Shown here: one piece after another, positions 47,079 through 59,036 of the stretch | Position numbering within the stretch: the first letter of the stretch is position 1 | Layout: every line of letters starts with the position of its first letter | Source: Gordius sp. MW1 | Taxonomy: Eukaryota > Nematomorpha > Gordioida > Gordea > Gordiidae | DNA length: 64,000 nucleotides | NCBI GenBank assembly: GCA_964036665.1 | Contig: OZ038526.1 | Location: 15,500,001-15,564,000 of the forward strand | Direction of reading: 5' to 3' | Translations under genes and position numbers: made by a program | Notes under the pieces: generated by a model | What the model was told of the DNA's origin: nothing | Database searches by the model: none | Seen by the model: only the letters and a program-made list of their open reading frames with translations

Positions 47079-49485
47079 TTTAAAACTTATTTTCGGAAGT
47101 CAATCAAGGATAATAGGATTCTCAAATGGCTTAATTTCATATATTTTTTTAAGCTCATTCACATAGAATAACAAAAAATAAATATTTTTACCTCAAAATT
47201 TTTCACATTTTTTTCTTTCAACCGTATTCATCCGATGAAAGTTGTCGTTTTCAGACACGATTTCCATGATAAAAAGTTAAAATTTATCAGAATCAGAAAA
47301 CTATTACTTTGAAATCATGATTGCATAGAGCAGTTTTCAAAAATTAAGCACTCACGTTGCGATACAACAAACTAATCGCAACAATAAAACCTTGTCTTTT
47401 GTCAAAATGATAGTTCTCGCAGCTTAAAACTTCTTTTCCGAAGTCATTCGAGGATAATAGGATTCTCATTGGCTTACTTTTATATATTTTTTCAAGCTCT
47501 TTCACATAGAATAACAAAAAATAAATATTTTTACCTCAAAATTTTTCACATTTTTTTCTTTCAACCGTATTCATCCGATGAAAGTTGTCGTTTTCAGACA
47601 CGATTTCCATGATAAAAAGTTAAAATTTATCAGAATCAGAAAACTATTACTTTGAAATCATGATCGCACAGAGCAGTTTTAAAAATTAAGCACTCACGTT
47701 GCGATACAACAAACTAATCGCAAAAATAAAACCTTATCTTTTGTCATAATGATAGGTCTCGCAGCTTTAAAACTTCTTTTCGGAAGTCAATCGAGGATAA
47801 TAGGATTCTCAAATGGCTTACTTTTATATATTTTTTCAAGCTCTTTCACATAGAATAACAAAAAATAAATGTTTTTACCTCAAAATTTTTCACATATTTT
47901 TCTTTGAACCGTATTCATCCGATGAAAGTTGTCGTATTCAGACGTGGTTTCTATGATCCCAAGTAAAAATTTATCAGAATCTAAAAACTATTACTTTGAA
48001 ATCATGATCGCATAGAGCAGTTTTCAAAAATTAAGCAATCACGTTGCGATACAACAAACTAATCGCAACAATAAAACGTTGTCTTTTGTCAAAATGATAG
48101 TTCTCGCAGAGTAAAACTTCTTTTCGTAAATCAATCGAGGATAATAGGATTCTCAAATTGGCTTACTTTTATATATTTTTTCAAGCTCTTTCACATAGAA
48201 TAATAAAAAATAAATATTTTTACCTCAAAATGTTTCATATTTTTTTCTTTCAACCGTATTCATCCGATAAAAGTTGTCGTTTTCATACACGATTTCCATG
48301 ATAAATAGGTTAAATTTATCAGAATCAGAAAACTATTACTTTGAAATCATGACCGCATAGAGCAGTTTTCAAAAATTAAGCACTCACGTTGCGATACAAC
48401 AACCTAATCGCAACATTAAAACCTTGTCTTTTGTCAAAATGATAGTTCTCGCAGCTTAAAACTTCTTTTCCGAAGTCATTCGAGGATAATAGGATTCTCA
48501 TTGGCTTACTTTTATATATTTTTTCAAGCTCTTTCACATAGAATAACAAAAAATAAATATTTTTACCTCAAAATTTTTCACATTTTTTTCTTTCAACCGT
48601 ATTCATCCGATGAAAGTTGTCGTTTTCAGACACGATTTCCATGATAAAAAGTTAAAATTTATCAGAATCCGAAAACTATTAATTTGAAATCATGATCGCA
48701 TAGAGCAGTTTTAAAAAATTAAGCACTCACGTTGCGATACGACAAACTAATCGCAACAATAAAACCTTGTCTTTTGTCAAAATGATAGTTCTCGCAGCTT
48801 TAAAACTTATTTTCGGAAGTCAATCAAGGATAATAGGATTCTCAAATGGCTTACTTTTATTTATTTTTTTAAGCTCATTCACATAGAATAACAAAAAATA
48901 AATATTTTTACCTCAAAATTTTTCACATTTTTTTCTTTCAACCGTATTCATCCGATGAAAGTTGTCGTTTTCAGACACGATTTCCATGATAAAAAGTTAA
49001 AATTTATCAGAATCAAAAAACTATTACTTTGAAATCATGATCGCATAGAGCAGTTTTCAAAAATTAAGCACTCACGTTGCGATACAACAAACTAATCGCA
49101 ACAATAAAACCTTGTCTTTTGTCAAAATGATAGTTCTCGCAGCTTAAAATTCTTTTCCGAAGTCATTCGAGGATAATAGGATTCTCATTGGCTTACTTTT
49201 ATATATTTTTTCAAGCTCTTTCACATAGAATAACAAAAAATAAATATTTTTACCTCAAAATTTTTCACATTTTTTTCTTTCAACCGTATTCATCCGATGA
49301 AAGTTGTCGTTTTCAGACACGATTTCCATGATAAAAAGTTAAAATTTATCAGAATCAGAAAACTATTACTTTGAAATCATGATCGCACAGAGCAGTTTTA
49401 AAAAATTAAGCACTCACTTTGCGATACAACAAACTAATCGCAAAAATAAAACCTTGTCTTTTGTCAAAATGATAGTTCTCGCAGC
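47079..49485 (-). repeat. B monomers between the HOR copies
   Basis: Offset-1 positions are 47423, 47764, 48110, 48455, 48798, 49143 and 49485 (345, 341, 346, 345, 343, 345, 342). The stretch contains the A-type tract. On either side are the cttttcggaag with ctcattcac form (47079-47423, 48799-49143), the gtttcatat form with gataaatagg (48111-48455) and the cattggc form. The order around 48111-48798 parallels 44677-45359, so pieces of the 44.3-kb unit are reused here. Confidence 0.85.
47871..48090 (-). repeat. A-type tract inside the B array
   Basis: About 0.2 kb carries A words as seen in the - orientation: aaatgttttt, cacatatttttctttgaacc, gacgtggtttctatgatccc, aagtaaaaattt, agaatctaaaaac and aaaacgttgtc. 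It is flanked by B words (gaataacaaaaaataaat before, cttcttttcgtaaatc after). The aatgttttt mark resembles the A' array (56.7, 58.5 and 61.2 kb), while aagcaatcacg matches the gtgattgctt variant of the + array rather than the aagccacg of A', so the donor is unclear. The 48110 monomer has gcagag where others have gcagc. Confidence 0.9.
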
Positions 49486-51195
49486 TTTAAAACTTCTTTT
49501 CGGAAGTCAATCGAGGATAATAGGATTCTTAAAAGGGTTACCTTTCTATATTTTTTTAAGCTCTTTCACATAGAATAACAAAAAATAAATATTTTTACCT
49601 CAAAATTTTTCACATTTTTTTCTTTCAACCGTATTCATCCGATGAAAGTTGTCGACACGATTTCCATGATAAAAAGTTAAAATTTATCAGAATCAGAAAA
49701 CTATTACTTTGAAATCATGATCGCATAGAGCAGTTTTAAATAATTAAGCAATCATGTTGCGATACAACAAACTAATCGCAACAATAAAACCTTGTCTTTT
49801 GTCAAAATGATAGTTCTCGCAGCTTAAAACTTCTTTTCGTAAATCAATCGAGGATAATAGGATTCTCAAATTGGCTTACTTTTATATATTTTTTCAAGCT
49901 CTTTCACATAGAATAATAAAAAATAAATATTTTTACCTCAAAATGTTTCATATTTTTTTCTTTCAACCGTATTCATCCGATAAAAGTTGTCGTTTTCATA
50001 CACGATTTCCATGATAAAAAGGTTAAATTTATCAGAATCAGAAAACTATTACTTTGAAATCATGACCGCATAGAGCAGTTTTCAAAAATTAAGCACTCAC
50101 GTTGCGATACAACAACCTAATCGCAACATTAAAACCTTGTCTTTTGTCAAAATGATAGTTCTCGCAGCTTAAAACTTCTTCGAAGTCATTCGAGGATAAT
50201 AGGATTCTCATTGGCTTACTTTTATATATTTTTTCAAGCTCTTTCACATAGAATAACAAAAAATAAATATTTTTACCTCAAAATTTTTCACATTTTTGTC
50301 TTTCAACCGTATTCATCCGATGAAAGTTGTCGTTTTCAGAAACGATTTCCATGATAAAAAGTTAAAATTTATCAGAATCCGAAAACTATTAATTTGAAAT
50401 CATGATCGCATAGAGCAGTTTTAAAAAATTAAGCACTCACGTTGCGATACGACAAACTAATCGCAACAATAAAACCTTGTCTTTTGTCAAAATGATAGTT
50501 CTCGCAGCATAAAACGTCTTTTCGGAAGTCAATCGAGGGTAATAGGATTCTCAAATTGGCTTACTTTTATATATTTTTTCAAGCTCTTTCACATAGAATA
50601 AAAAAAAATAAACATTTTTACCTCAAAATTTTTCACATTTTTTTCTTTCAACCGTATTCATCCGATGAAAGTTGTCGTTTTCAGACACGATTTCCATGAT
50701 AAAAAGTTAAGATTTATCAGAATCAGAAAACTATTACTTTGAAATCATGATCGCATAGAGCAGTTTTCAAAATTAAGCACTCACGTTGCGATACAATAAA
50801 CTAATCGCAATAATAAAACCTTGTCTTTTGTCAAAATGATAGTTTTTGCAGCTTAAAACTTCTTTTCCGAAGTCATTCGAGGATAATAGGATTCTCATTG
50901 GCTTACTTTTATATATTTTTTCAAGCTCTTTCACATAGAATAACAAAAAATAAATATTTTTACCTCAAAATTTTTCACATTTTTTTCTTTCAACCGTATT
51001 CATCCGATGAAAGTTGTCGTTTTCAGACACGATTTCCATGATAAAAAGTTAAAATTTATCAGAATCAGAAAACTATTACTTTGAAATCATGATCGCACAG
51101 AGCAGTTTTAAAAAATTAAGCACTCACGTTGCGATACAACAAACTAATCGCAAAAATAAAACCTTGTCTTTTGTCAAAATGATAGTTCTCGCAGC
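49486..51195 (-). repeat. B 5-monomer HOR unit (1,710 bp)
   Basis: Offset-1 positions are 49823, 50168, 50508, 50852 and 51195 (338, 345, 340, 344, 343). Order of types is aaaagggttacc with gtcgacacg; cttttcgtaaatc with gtttcatat; a cttcttcgaag form that has lost four bases plus agaatccg; cataaaacgtc with ataaacattt; tttttgcagc followed by a plain cattggc monomer. The first four types repeat from 51196. The fifth differs there (gagaatcgtaaaac at 52771, absent here). Confidence 0.9.
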
Positions 51196-53826
51196 TTTAA
51201 AACTTCTTTTCGGAGTCAATCGAGGATAATAGGATTCTTAAAAGGGTTACCTTTCTATATTTTTTTAAGCTCTTTCACATAGAATAACAAAAAATAAATA
51301 TTTTTACCTCAAAATTTTTCACATTTTTTTCTTTCAACCGTATTCATCCGATGAAAGTTGTCGACACGATTTCCATAATAAAAAGTTAAAATTTATCAGA
51401 ATCAGAAAACTATTACTTTGAAATCATGATCGCATAGAGCAGTTTTAAATAATTAAGCAATCATGTTGCGATACAACAAACTAATCGCAACAATAAAACC
51501 TTGTCTTTTGTCAAAATGATAGTTCTCGCAGCTTAAAACTTCTTTTCGTAAATCAATCGAGGATAATAGGATTCTCAAATTGGCTTACTTTTATATATTT
51601 TTTCAAGCTCTTTCACATAGAATAATAAAAAATAAATATTTTTACCTCAAAATGTTTCATATTTTTTTCTTTCAACCGTATTCATCCGATAAAAGTTGTC
51701 GTTTTCATACACGATTTCCATGATAAAAAGGTTAAATTTATCAGAATCAGAAAACTATTACTTTGAAATCATGACCGCATAGAGCAGTTTTCAAAAATTA
51801 AGCACTCACGTTGCGATACAACAACCTAATCGCAACATTAAAACCTTGTCTTTTGTCAAAATGATAGTTCTCGCAGCTTAAAACTTCTTTTCCGAAGTCA
51901 TTCGAGGATAATAGGATTCTCATTGGCTTACTTTTATATATTTTTTCAAGCTCTTTCACATAGAATAACAAAAAATAAATATTTTTACCTCAAAATTTTT
52001 CACATTTTTTTCTTTCAACCGTATTCATCCGATAAAAGTTGTCGTTTTCAGACACGATTTCCATGATAAAAAGTTAAAATTTATCAGAATCCGAAAACTA
52101 TTAATTTAAAATCATGATCGCATATAGCAGTTTTAAAAAATTAAGCACTCACGTTGCGATACGACAAACTAATCGCAACAATAAAACCTTGTCTTTTTCA
52201 AAATGATAGTTCTCGCAGCATAAAACGTCTTTTCGGAAGTCAATCGAGGATAATAGGATTCTCAAATTGGCTTACTTTTATATATTTTTTCAAGCTCTTT
52301 CACATAGAATAAAAAAAAATAAACATTTTTACCTCAAAATTTTTCACATTTTTTTCTTTCAACCGTATTCATCCGATGAAAGTTGTCGTTTTCAGACACG
52401 ATTTCCATGATAAAAAGTTAAGATTTATCAGAATCAGAAAACTATTACTTTGAAATCATGATCGCATAGAGCAGTTTTCAAAAATTAAGCACTCACGTTG
52501 CGATACAATAAACTAATCGCAATAATAAAACCTTGTCTTTTGTCAAAATGATAGTTTTTGCAGCTTAAAACTTCTTTTCCGAAGTCATTCGAGGATAATA
52601 GGATTCTCATTGGCTTACTTTTATATATTTTTTCAAGCTCTTTCACATAGAATAACAAAAAATAAATATTTTTACTCAAAATTTTTCACATTTTTTTCTT
52701 TCAACCGTATTCATCCGATGAAAGTTGTCGTTTTCAGACACGATTTCCATGATAAAAAGTTAAAATTTATGAGAATCGTAAAACTATTACTTTGAAATCA
52801 TGACCGCATAGAGCAGTTTTTAAAAATTAAGCACTCACGTTGCGATACAACAAACTAATCGCAACAATAAAACCTTGTCTTTTGTCAAAATGATAGTTCT
52901 CGCAGCTTAAAATTTCTTTTCGTAAATCAATCGAGGATAATAGGATTCTCAAATAGGCTTACTTTTATATATTTTTTGAAGCTCTTTCACATAGAATAAC
53001 AAAAAATAAAATATTTTACCTCAAAATTTTCACATTTTTTCTTTCTACCGTATTCATCCGATGAAAGTTGTCGTTTTCATACACGATTTCCATGATAAAA
53101 TGGTTAAATTTATCAGAATCAGAAAACTATTACTTTGAAATCATGACCGCATACAGCAGTTTTAAAAAATTAATCACTCACGTTGCGATACAACAAACTA
53201 ATCGCAACAATAAAACCTTATCTTTTGTCAAAATGATAGTTCTCGCAGCTTAAAATTTCTTTTCGTAAATCAATCGAGGATAATAGGATTCTCAAATGGC
53301 TTACTTTTATATATTTTATTAAGCTATTTCACATAGAATAACAAAAAATAAATATTTTTACCTCAAAATTTTTCACATTTTCTTCTTTCAACCGTATTCA
53401 TCCGATGAAAGTTGTCGTTTTCAGACACCCATGATAAAAAGTTAAAATTTATCAGACTCAGAAAACTCTTACTTTGAAATCATGATCGCATAGAGCAGTT
53501 TTAAAAAATTAAGCACTCACGTTGCGATACATCAAACTAATCGCAACAATAAAAGCTTATCTTCTGTCATAATGATAGGTCTTGCAGCTTTAAAACTTCT
53601 TTTCGGACGTCAATCGAGGATAATAGGATTCTCAAATGGCTTACTTTTATATATTTTTTTAAGCTCTTTCACATAGAATAACAAAAAATAAATATTTTTA
53701 CCTCAAAATTTTTCACATTTTTTTCTTTCAACCGTATTCATCCGATGAAAGTTGTCGTTTTCAGACACGATTTCCATGATAAAAAGATAAAATTTATCAG
53801 AATCAGAAAACTATTACTTTGAAATC
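51196..53826 (-). repeat. B HOR, copy 2 of the 6,857-bp spacing
   Basis: Offset-1 positions are 51532, 51877, 52219, 52564, 52906, 53249 and 53588 (337, 345, 342, 345, 342, 343, 339). It repeats the mark series of 44339-46970. The 52485-52795 stretch looks identical to 45625-45935. Private changes are cttttcggagtc in the first monomer, gtctttttc near 52194, and a short loss giving gacacccatgat near 53427. It overlaps the start of the 1,710-bp HOR and of the 2,056-bp one. Confidence 0.9.
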
Positions 53827-55006
53827 ATGACCGCATAGAGCAGTTTTCAAAAATTAAGCACTCACGTTGCGATACAACAACCTAATCGCAACATTAAAAC
53901 CTTGTCTTTTGTCAAAATGATAGTTCTCGCAGCTTAAAACTTCTTTTCCGAAGTCATTCGAGGATAATAGGATTCTCATTGGCTTACTTTTATATATTTT
54001 TTCAAGCTCTTTCACATAGAATAACAAAAAATAAATATTTTTACCTCAAAATTTTTCACATTTTTTTCTTTCAACCGTATTCATCCGATGAAAGTTGTCG
54101 TTTTCAGACACGATTTCCAGATAAAAAGTTAAAATTTATCAGAATCCGAAAACTATTAATTTGAAATCATGATCGCATAGAGCAGTTTTAAAAAATTAAG
54201 CACTCACGTTGCGATACGACAAACTAATCGCAACAATAAAACCTTGTCTTTTGTCAAAATGATAGTTCTCGCAGCATAAAACGTCTTTTCGGAAGTCAAT
54301 CGAGGATAATAGGATTCTCAAATTGGCTTACTTTTATATATTTTTTCAAGCTCTTTCACATAGAATAAAAAAAAATAAACATTTTTACCTCAAAATTTTT
54401 CACATTTTTTTCTTTCAACCGTATTCATCCGATGAAAGTTGTCGTTTTCAGACACGATTTCCATGATAAAAAGTTAAGATTTATCAGAATCAGAAAACTA
54501 TTACTTTGAAATCATGATCGCATAGAGCAGTTTTCAAAAATTAAGCACTCACGTTGCGATACAATAAACTAATCGCAATAATAAAACCTTGTCTTTTGTC
54601 AAAATGATAGTTTTTGCAGCTTAAAACTTCTTTTCCGAAGTCATTCGAGGATAATAGGATTCTCATTGGCTTACTTTTATATATTTTTTCAAGCTCTTTC
54701 ACATAGAATAACAAAAAATAAATATTTTTACTCAAAATTTTTCACATTTTTTTCTTTCAACCGTATTCATCCGATGAAAGTTGTCGTATTCAGACACGAT
54801 TTCCATGATAAAAAGTTAAAATTTATGAGAATCGTAAAACTATTACTTTGAAATCATGACCGCATAGAGCAGTTTTCAAAAATTAAGCACTCACGTTGCG
54901 ATACAACAAACTAATCGCAACAATAAAACCTTGTCTTTTGTCAAAATGATAGTTCTCGCAGCTTAAAATTTCTTTTCGTAAATCAATCGAGGATAATAGG
55001 ATTCTC
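53826..55006 (-). repeat. B duplication at +2,056 bp of 51770-52950
   Basis: Offset-1 positions are 53933, 54275, 54620 and 54962 (345, 342, 345, 342). From gaccgcatag and the cctaatcgcaacatt mark onward it repeats 51770-52950, including agaatccg, cataaaacgtc, tttactcaaaa and gagaatcgtaaaac. It ends where 52950 continues with aaataggc and this copy continues with aaatggc. It then joins a copy of 46390-47423 (54963 onward, spacing ~8,573, reduced to 8,544 after a 29-bp loss). Confidence 0.88.
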
Positions 55007-55306
55007 AAATGGCTTACTTTTATATATTTTATTAAGCTATTTCACATAGAATAACAAAAAATAACTATTTTTACCTCAAAATTTTTCACATTTTCTTCTT
55101 TCAACCGTATTCATCCGATGAAAGTTGTCGTTTTCAGACACGATTTCCATGATAAAAAGTTAAAATTTATCAGACTCAGAAAACTCTTACTTTGAAATCA
55201 TGATCGCATAGAGCAGTTTTAAAAAATTAAGCACTCACGTTGCGATACATCAAATTAATCGCAACAATAAAACCTTATCTTTTGTCATAATGATAGGTCT
55301 CGCAGC

Positions 55307-55622
55307 TTTAAAACTTCTTTTCGGAAGTCAATCGAGGATAATAGGATTCTCAAATGGCTTACTTTTATAAACAAAAAATAAATATTTTTACCTCAAAATT
55401 TTTCACATTTTTTTCTTTCAACCGTATTCATCCGATGAAAGTTGTCGTTTTCAGACACGATTTCCATGATAAAAAGATAAAATTTATCAGAATCAGAAAA
55501 TATTACTTTGAAATCATGATCGCATAGAGCAGTTTTCAAAATTTAAGTACTCACGTTGCGATACAACAAACTAATTGCAACAATAAAACCTTGTCTTTTG
55601 TCAAAATGATAGTTTTCGCAGC
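55307..55622 (-). repeat. Shortest monomer (316 bp) with a 29-bp internal deletion
   Basis: At 55368-55372 the sequence reads acttttata followed directly by acaaaaaat. The partner monomer (46734-47078) has 29 more bases between these words. Both edges carry ata, so the loss looks like a microhomology deletion. It removes part of the TATA-like motif and the ctttcacatag word that all other monomers keep. The rest of the monomer shares gataaaaagataaaat and aagtactcacg with its partner. Confidence 0.93.
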
Positions 55623-56540
55623 TTTAAAACTTATTTTCGGAAGTCAATCAAGGATAATAGGATTCTCAAATGGCTTACTTTTATATATTTTTTTAAGCTC
55701 ATTCACATAGAATAACAAAAAATAAATATTTTTACCTCAAAATTTTTCACATTTTTTTCTTTCAACCGTATTCATCCGATGAAAGTTGTCGTTTTCAGAC
55801 ACGATTTCCATGATAAAAAGTTAAAATTTATCAGAATCAGAAAACTATTACTTTGAAATCATGATCGCATAGAGCAGTTTTCAAAAATTAAGCACTCACG
55901 TTGCGATACAACAAACTAATCGCAACAATAAAACCATGTCTTTTGTCAAAATGATAGTTCTCGCAGCTTAAAACTTCTTTTCCGAAGTCATTCGAGGATA
56001 ATAGGATTCTCATTGGCTTACTTTTATATATTTTTTCAAGCTCTTTCACATAGAATAACAAAAAATAAATATTTTTACCTCAAAATTTTTCACATTTTTT
56101 TCTTTCAACCGTATTCATCCGATGAAAGTTGTCGTTTTCAGACACGATTTCCATGATAAAAAGTTAAAATTTATCAGAATCAGAAAACTATTACTTTGAA
56201 ATCATGATCGCACAGAGCAGTTTTAAAAAATTAAGCACTCACGTTGCGATACAACAAACTAATCGCAAAAATAAAACCTTGTCTTTTGTCAAAATGATAG
56301 TTCTCGCAGCTTTAAAACTTCTTTTCGGAAGTCAATCGAGGATAATAGGATTCTTAAAAGGGTTACCTTTCTATATTTTTTTAAGCTCTTTCACATAGAA
56401 TAACAAAAAACAAATATTTTTACCTCAAAATTTTTCACATTTTTTTCTTTCAACCGTATTCATCCGATGAAAGTTGTCGACACGATTTCCATGATAAAAA
56501 GTTAAAATTTATCAGAATCAGAAAACTATTACTTTGAAAT
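55623..56540 (-). repeat. Last B monomers
   Basis: Offset-1 positions are 55967 and 56310, with a hybrid monomer ending at 56644. The first two repeat 47079-47764 in part. The 56311-56522 stretch is the aaaagggttacc with gtcgacacg type, the fourth occurrence of that short form (others near 44507, 49651 and 51360). B marks stop after agaatcagaaaac at about 56527. Confidence 0.88.
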
Positions 56541-56557
56541 CATGATCGCATAGAGCA
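56523..56557. other. Subfamily boundary B to A' (same orientation)
   Basis: The last B word (agaatcagaaaac) ends at about 56527 and the first A' word (gagcatttttc, then aagccacgttg) begins at about 56555. The switch lies inside one monomer without change of phase or orientation; the resulting monomer is 334 bp. This looks like a recombination joint between two arrays of the same family. Confidence 0.88.
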
Positions 56558-56986
56558 TTTTTCAAAAATTAAGCCACGTTGCGATACAACAAACTAATCG
56601 CAAAATAAAACGTTGTCTTTTGTCAAAATGATAGTTCTCCCAGCTTAAAACCTATTTTCGGAAGTCAATCCAGGATAATAGGATTCTCAAATTGGCTTAC
56701 TTTTATATATTTTTTTATGCTCTTTCACAGAGAATCGAAAAAAATAAATGTTTTTACCTCAAAATTTTTCACATATTTTTCTTTGAACAGTATTCATCCG
56801 ATGAAAGTTGTCGTTTTCAGACGTGGTTTCTATGATCCCAAGTACAAATTTATCAGAATTTAAAACCTATTACTTTGAAATCATGATCGGATAGAGCAGT
56901 TTTCAAAAATTAAGCCACGTTGCGATACAACAAACTAATCGCAACAATAAAACGTTGTCTTTTGTCAAAATGATAGTTCTCGCAGC

Positions 56987-59036
56987 TTAAAACCTCTTTT
57001 CGGAAGTCAATCGACGATAATAGGATTCTCAAACTGGCTTACTTTTATATATTTTTTCATGCTCTTTCACATAGAATCGAAAAAAATAAAAAATTTTACC
57101 TCAAAATTTTTCACATATTTTTTTTTGAAAGTATTCATCCGATGAAAGTTGGCGTTTTCACACGTGGTTTCTATGATCCCAAGTAAATATTTATCAGAAT
57201 CTAAAAACTATTACTTTAAAATCATGATCGCATAGAGCATTTTTCAAAAATTAAGCCACGTTGCGATACAACAAACTAATCGCAACAATAAAACGTTGTC
57301 TTTTGTCAAAATGATAGTTCTCGCAGCTTAAAACCTCTTTTCGGAAGTCAATCGACGATAATAGGATTCTCAAACTGGCTTACTTTTATATATTTTTTTA
57401 TGCTCTTTCACAGAGAATCGCAAAAAATAAATATTTTAACCTCAAAATTTTTAACATATTTTTCCTTGAACCGTATTCATCCGATGAAAGTTGTCGTTTT
57501 CAGACGTGGTTTCTATGATCCCAAGTAAAAATTTATCAGAATCTAAAAACTATTACTTTGAAATCATAATCGCATAGAGCATTTTTCAAAAATTAAGCCA
57601 CGTTGCGATACAACAAACTAATCGCAACAATAAAACGTTGTCTTTTGTCAAAATGATAGTTCTCGCAGCTTAAAACCTCTTTTCGGAAGTCAATCGACGA
57701 TAATAGGATTCTCAAACTGGCTTACTTTTATATATTTTTTCATGCTCTTTCACATAGAATCGAAAAAAATAAAAAATTTACCTCAAAATTTTTCACATTT
57801 TTTTCTTTGAACCGTATTCATCCGATGAAAGTTGGCGTTTTCACACGTGGTTTCTATGATCCCAAGTAAATATTTATCAGAATCTAAAAACTATTACTTT
57901 GAAATCATGATCGCATAGAGCATTTTTCAAAAATTAAGCCACGTTGCGATACAACAAACTAATCGCAACAATAAAACGTTGTCTTTTGTCAAAATGATAG
58001 TTCTCGCAGCTTAAAACCTCTTTTCGGAAGTCAATCGACGATAATAGGATTCTCAAACTGGCTTACTTTTATATATTTTTTTATGCTCTTTCACAGAAAA
58101 TCGCAAAAAATAAATATTTTAACCTCAAAATTTTTAACATATTTTTCCTTGAACCGTATTCATCCGATGAAAGTTGTCGTTTTCAGACGTGGTTTCTATG
58201 ATCCCAAGTAAAAATTTATCAGAATCTAAAAACTATTACTTTGAAATCATAATCGCATAGAGCATTTTTCAAAAATTAAGCCACGTTGCGATACAACAAA
58301 CTAATCGCAACAATAAAACGTTGTCTTTTGTCAAAATGATAGTTCTCGCAGCTTAAAACCTCTTTTCGGAAGTCAATCGACGATAATAGGATTCTCAAAC
58401 TGGCTTACTTTTATATATTTTTTCATGCTCTTTCACATAGAATCGAAAAAAATAAATGTTTTTACCTCAAAATTTTTCACATTTTTTTCTTTGAACCGTA
58501 TTCATCCGATGAAAGTTGGCGTTTTCACACGTGGTTTCTATGATCCCAAGTAAATATTTATCAGAATCTAAAAACTATTACTTTGAAATCATGATCGCAT
58601 AGAGCATTTTTCAAAAATTAAGCCACGTTGCGATACAACAAACTAATCGCAACAATAAAACGTTGTCTTTTGTCAAAATGATAGTTCTCGCAGCTTAAAA
58701 CCTATTTTCGGAAGTCAATCGAGGATAATAGGATTCTCAAATTGGCTTACTTTTATATATTTTTTTATGCTCTTTAACAGAGAATCGAAAAAAATAAATA
58801 TTTTTACCTCAAAATATTTCACATATTTTTCTTTGAACCGTATTCATCCGATGAAAGTTGTCGTTTTCAGACGTGGTTTCTATGATCCCAAGTAAAAATT
58901 TATCAGAATCTAAAAACTATTACTTTGAAATCATAATCGCATAGAGCATTTTTCAAAAATTAAGCCACGTTGCGATACAACAAACTAATCGCAACAATAA
59001 AACGTTGTCTTTTGTCAAAATGATAGTTCTCGCAGC
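56987..59036 (-). repeat. A' 2-monomer HOR, ~683 bp x 3
   Basis: Units 56987-57669, 57670-58352 and 58353-59036. Monomer type 1 has catagaatcg with aaaaaattt and gttggcgttttcacacg; type 2 has cagagaatcg or cagaaaatcg with atatttt and aacctc, ttttccttgaacc and aatcataatcgc. The third unit is more changed: aatgttttt in its first monomer, and a second monomer with acctattttcgg, ctttaacag and aaatatttcac. Alternation is clear in the first two units. Confidence 0.88.

Larger units (their letters stand above)
40479..56540 (-). repeat. Subfamily B array, - orientation (46 complete monomers + partials)
   Basis: Read on the - strand the monomer is clearly homologous to A, but with B words (given as seen on the + strand): cacgatttccatgataaaaag, agaatcagaaaac, tctttcaaccg, gaataacaaaaaataaat, aaaaccttgtc and cttcttttccgaag or cttcttttcggaag. 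About 20-25 consensus differences from A by hand (~6-7%). Several B monomer types recur: tttaaaacttcttttcgg with caaatggc; cttttccgaagtcattcg with cattggc; cttttcgtaaatcaatcg with gtttcatat and catacacg; cataaaacgtc with ataaacattt; and a short form with gttgtcgacacg and aaaagggttacc. Monomer offset-1 positions are listed in the sub-blocks. Confidence 0.96.

Noticed and set aside
40444-56398. Open reading frames of 61-86 codons on both strands in the right half
   Set aside because: Same cause as above: frames of the inverted satellite. Overlapping frames on both strands (for example 45625-45819 and 45750-45935) recur together wherever the same monomer type recurs.
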